From: Caldilineaceae bacterium
GTDB lineage: Bacteria; Chloroflexota; Anaerolineae; Caldilineales; Caldilineaceae
Length of the DNA: 64,000 bases
Assembly (NCBI GenBank): GCA_026645575.1
Contig: JAPKMW010000009.1
Location: 62,001-126,000 of the forward strand
Direction of reading: 5' to 3'
Position numbers and translations under genes: made by a program
Notes under the pieces: generated by a model
What the model was told of the DNA's origin: nothing
The model's input: the letters and a program-made list of their open reading frames with translations, nothing else
Databases searched by the model: none
In this document: positions 60,996-64,000 of the stretch, piece after piece
How the letters are laid out: every line of letters starts with the position of its first letter
How positions within the stretch are numbered: the stretch's first letter is position 1

Positions 60996-63106
60996 CTCTT
61001 TGTTGATCCTTTTGTCTTGGCTAAAAAACTGTGAAACGTACTGCCTGTATCATTGCCCCATTCCCAATTAGCCACAATGCCCACACGATTAATTGTGAGG
61101 CGAGACATAGCCGGATAGACATCGGTCAGCGCGCGGTATAACACGGGTTCGCCGTTGACAAAGGTGGTGTAGTGCGTGCCGTCGAAAACCATACGCAAGG
61201 TGTAGGGTCTCCCCCAAAAAATGCGTTGCCCTATGTTTGTCCAGACGGCGTCGTAAATATCTTCGAAACCCCGTAGGTAAAAGAAGGACGAAATCGAGGC
61301 GCCCGCGTACCCATCATTGAGCCAGGTATTGACAATGATATAATGATCGTCATCTTGCCAAAAGACCAATCCGGCCCGCCCTTGTTCCCCCTGCTCCCGA
61401 TCTGAACCTGGGGGAGTAACCTCCACCTGGACATCGGCAAAATCGGTCACATCCCAATCAACTGTGTAGAGGAGGCGTCCTGGATTCGGCGCTTGGATAC
61501 TGGCCCTGACCTTTGCCGCACCGTTCCCGGTTAGGTCAATTGCGCCGACGCCTACCGTTTTGCGCCAAACCTTTGCGCCGATCGGGGTAATACGCCCCGC
61601 CAAATCCCCAGGAGAGCCGGCAAAATCATCGCAAACCAGGATTTGCTGGCCCTCGGCGACCCAGGGCGCCCCTACCTTGAGTTCGGTCGGGATGGGTACG
61701 GCACGCGGGTGGGCTTCAAAGGATTGCAAGAAGAATGCGCCCTTGGCCTTGCCGCCACAGAGGCCGACGCCTGTCGCACTTTGCAGGCGCCCATCCGTCA
61801 TCGGTTTGTTAAAAACAAGTTGACCGTTGAGGTACAGGCTAAAGCGACGACCCTCATCTAAAATCTGGACCGAGTTCGCCATTCCGGCTTGCCAATGCCA
61901 CTCTTGGCTGGCGTCGAGCTTGAGCCATTGCCCTGCTTCTTTGATCCACAGATGGCAATCATGAAGCGTGATCAAGAAACGCCACAAATTGTCATGATCT
62001 TGGACTCGCCAAACCAGACCCGCCTCTGCCTCGTCGGTGGTGGACAGATCGATAACGATATGAATAAGCCCAGCAGGAACGCCTGAATCCAGCACGGCTA
62101 TATTCTCCTCTGCCAGTGCGCTGACCCCTTGTTCAGTACGCTCAAAATGACCCGCAAGCATTTGCCAGCTATGTCCAGTTTCGGCGCTGCTGCCGGCCAA
62201 TGACCCCCGGCCCTTGAGTCTGTCCGCCGCCTGGGCCGTGCCATACCAGGTAGCCAGTTCTTTCACCTGTGCCACCTGCGCCCCATAGACCCGCGTATCC
62301 ACCCGGAAGCCAATCTGCCCTAGAACGCTTTGGTATAGGCCAGCGTAGATTTCAGGGTCAGCTTGAAACGGATCAATGGCGAGTGGTCGCATATGCGGAT
62401 AAGGGGCCAGGCCATGGGCGTTGGGGACGGAAGCGGCATAATAAGCGGCGCCCTGCTCGCGCAGCATAACGACATAATAGGTCTGAACATTCTGCAAGCC
62501 CCTGATGGCCGGGAGATGCTGCGGACCGACTTGGGCCCACAACTCACCATTTTCCCCACCGGTGGCATGGACAATAAAAGCGTTACCCTCTGCCCGTGGA
62601 TCGACGGGGACTGCGCTTGGGAACCAGCCCACCGCCAGATTTTCATTGATCGCCGGCAACCGAAAGTATTTTTGGTTCCAGAGCCAGTAGCGGAGCTTGC
62701 GCAGCATGGCCCGCTTATCGCCATGCTGCACCCACCGCAGCAGCCGCCGGGCGGGATGATCGGTTTCACTCGCCACCGCCCAGCGTTTTAGCCGCCCGCG
62801 AAGCCCCTCCACAGGGCCGGACTGCGAGGTGTTATGACCATTGACCATAAACACAGCAAACGCAAGCCCATTGGCGCGCGAATAGGGGCCGTAGGCGATG
62901 CCAACGCGCCCCCAGCCCGGTTTAACCAGCGGTTGAATCCGCAACGCCCCATGATCAATGGACATAACGCCCTCAACGTCGATACCTTGACGCGTGACAC
63001 CGCTGGGACTGCAAGTGCCAATAACGCGGCCAACAGGTTGGCTATCTGTGTATGAATCAACAATAGAAGCGTTCACTGTAGAAGCACCTTCCGCTTGAGA
63101 AGCCAA
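60992..63106 (-). CDS. Large protein with two lectin/LamG-like beta domains, glycan-locus associated
   Basis: 704 residues, no signal peptide or membrane helix at the N-terminus. Two stretches look like concanavalin-type jelly rolls: about residues 310-470 (SALAEENIAVLDSG, GLVWRVQDHDNLWRFLI, YLNGQLVFNKP) and 490-700 (LLYTVDWDVTDFADVQVEV, AGLVFWQDDDHYIIVNTW, TFVNGEPVLYRAL). The N-terminal 300 residues match nothing I know. The start is a TTG at 63106 with no ribosome site; an ATG at 62965 is a possible internal start. It overlaps the FkbM gene by 4 nt. Confidence 0.65.
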   Translation of the reverse strand: MASQAEGASTVNASIVDSYTDSQPVGRVIGTCSPSGVTRQGIDVEGVMSIDHGALRIQPLVKPGWGRVGIAYGPYSRANGLAFAVFMVNGHNTSQSGPVEGLRGRLKRWAVASETDHPARRLLRWVQHGDKRAMLRKLRYWLWNQKYFRLPAINENLAVGWFPSAVPVDPRAEGNAFIVHATGGENGELWAQVGPQHLPAIRGLQNVQTYYVVMLREQGAAYYAASVPNAHGLAPYPHMRPLAIDPFQADPEIYAGLYQSVLGQIGFRVDTRVYGAQVAQVKELATWYGTAQAADRLKGRGSLAGSSAETGHSWQMLAGHFERTEQGVSALAEENIAVLDSGVPAGLIHIVIDLSTTDEAEAGLVWRVQDHDNLWRFLITLHDCHLWIKEAGQWLKLDASQEWHWQAGMANSVQILDEGRRFSLYLNGQLVFNKPMTDGRLQSATGVGLCGGKAKGAFFLQSFEAHPRAVPIPTELKVGAPWVAEGQQILVCDDFAGSPGDLAGRITPIGAKVWRKTVGVGAIDLTGNGAAKVRASIQAPNPGRLLYTVDWDVTDFADVQVEVTPPGSDREQGEQGRAGLVFWQDDDHYIIVNTWLNDGYAGASISSFFYLRGFEDIYDAVWTNIGQRIFWGRPYTLRMVFDGTHYTTFVNGEPVLYRALTDVYPAMSRLTINRVGIVANWEWGNDTGSTFHSFLAKTKGSTKR

Positions 63107-63126
63107 CCATAATTGCTACACTTTTG

Positions 63127-63966
63127 TCAGGAACGTGGTTCGTTCAGTTGATAACAGCGGAAAACCTCACCTTCTTGAAAGAAACAGTTTAGGAATTCCC
63201 CATTTGATACTTCATGGAGGGTTATCCAATCCGGGTTTGATAATAGGCGGTTCATTTGTGTTCGATGTTGATCTAACGCTTGGCGTTTTTGTGCTTTGAC
63301 TGCGTTGATTTGAAGGTATGAGCGACAATCGCATAGTAAACGCAGCCCCAACCAGGCGTTAAGGCTATTGTTCAAAATCGTTTTTGTTCCCCGTCCTCGG
63401 CCAACGGGGAGGCTGACCCAGGGCCAATGTTGCCAGGCCCAAACCGGGTATTCATAAACCATCACTGGTCGCTGCCAATGGCGGACCGCTGCTAACACAA
63501 TCGCATTGGTCGCCACATGGTCAGGCGTCAGATCCCGGTGATAAGGAATAAAAATCGCTTGCGGTTGTTGCTGGCGCAAGATTTCCACTACTTGGTCCGT
63601 TGCGCTCGCCTGCTGTTCCTGCAATCGGCCATCGTCGTAGGCAAGAAAAATTACATCAGTACTTGCCACGCCAAGCACCTGACAGGCCGCCAGCGCTTCA
63701 TCGGCGCGCATAACCCGCAACGCATCTTTGGCAATAAGATGGCTGTGTGAGGTGCTGCCATCGGTCATGAACACAATTTTTACATTGGCGCCTGCCTGTT
63801 TTTTCTGGATGATTGCACCACCACAACCAAGCGTTTCATCATCCTGGTGGGGGGCAAAGACAATCGCCGAAGCTTTCAACTGATTTTCATCCAGTTGTGC
63901 ACGTTTTGCGAAGCCAAAACGCCAGTAGAAACGGCATAGAAATTTTCTAATCAGTGGCATGATCAT
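63127..63966 (-). CDS. PIG-L/LmbE-family deacetylase
   Basis: 279 residues. The zinc motif APHQDDETLGCGG and the distal HRDLTPDHVATN (H-x-x-H pair) define PIG-L enzymes, which remove acetyl groups from N-acetylglucosamine units of glycans or glycoconjugates. It has VFMTDGSTSHSHL after the first motif, as in most members. Three starts cluster at 63969 (TTG), 63966 and 63960 (ATG), and none has a clear ribosome site. It heads the minus-strand glycan cluster in this window; its upstream neighbour is outside. Confidence 0.88.
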   Translation of the reverse strand: MIMPLIRKFLCRFYWRFGFAKRAQLDENQLKASAIVFAPHQDDETLGCGGAIIQKKQAGANVKIVFMTDGSTSHSHLIAKDALRVMRADEALAACQVLGVASTDVIFLAYDDGRLQEQQASATDQVVEILRQQQPQAIFIPYHRDLTPDHVATNAIVLAAVRHWQRPVMVYEYPVWAWQHWPWVSLPVGRGRGTKTILNNSLNAWLGLRLLCDCRSYLQINAVKAQKRQALDQHRTQMNRLLSNPDWITLHEVSNGEFLNCFFQEGEVFRCYQLNEPRS

Positions 63967-64000
63967 CAATGCTCAAAGACTTTGATAGTACTGGTCTAAG

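Overview
The window reads as a moderately GC-rich bacterial chromosome segment. Its gene content fits a Chloroflexota member of the Anaerolineae/Caldilineae type: a DUF4058 family protein, a secreted alpha-2-macroglobulin, an MFS-HEAT fusion, Thr/Pro-rich TolB-like proteins, CUT1 and CUT2 sugar uptake side by side, and no outer-membrane or LPS-core genes. This placement is inference from content; no rRNA or tRNA gene was seen. About 50 protein genes are supported.

Layout. (1) 1-8.1 kb: a partial GH4 alpha-galactosidase-like gene, a divergent pair (DUF4058-MazG versus thioredoxin reductase) with two well-formed promoters, murJ, small membrane proteins, and a PhyH oxygenase-methyltransferase operon. 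(2) 8.2-36.8 kb: a carbohydrate-use cluster. It holds two glycosidase-like proteins with Ig/collagen-binding-type tails, three SDR dehydrogenases, a zinc alcohol dehydrogenase, an epimerase-like protein, an FAH-family hydrolase, a GntR/FadR regulator, a complete ribose-type (CUT2) ABC transporter, a CUT1 transporter lacking its ATPase, and a 1826-residue alpha-2-macroglobulin with an intact thioester motif. Two toxin-antitoxin-like cassettes sit inside the transporter genes. (3) 36.8-39.4 kb: a HicB-like pseudogene, a class III aminotransferase, and an IS200/RAYT-type HUH transposase with GTAG-hairpin REP sequences. (4) 39.4-47.2 kb: two tandem paralogous ATP-grasp + SET-domain fusion proteins, then a Fes-like esterase, a D-2-hydroxyacid dehydrogenase and an MFS transporter fused to HEAT repeats. 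This is the best candidate for an undescribed system. (5) 47.2-64 kb, all minus strand: a lipoprotein, a LysM protein, and an exopolysaccharide/cell-surface locus (Wzz-BY-kinase, TolB-like protein, SIS isomerase, polyprenyl glycosylphosphotransferase, FG-GAP protein, FkbM methyltransferase, lectin-like protein, PIG-L deacetylase).

How the genes may work together. Surface glycosidases and two lipoprotein-dependent ABC importers would bring in sugars. The dehydrogenases, epimerase and FAH hydrolase would oxidise them by a non-phosphorylative route, plausibly under the GntR regulator. The last third would build and decorate an extracellular polymer. The ATP-grasp/SET block looks like a self-contained peptide- or metabolite-modifying pathway with its own exporter-like protein.

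A striking non-coding feature is the density of long inverted repeats (13-33 bp arms) in the spacers. Many lie just upstream of the Shine-Dalgarno site of the next gene. Several families share a 5-bp stem/3-nt loop unit with compensatory base changes between copies.
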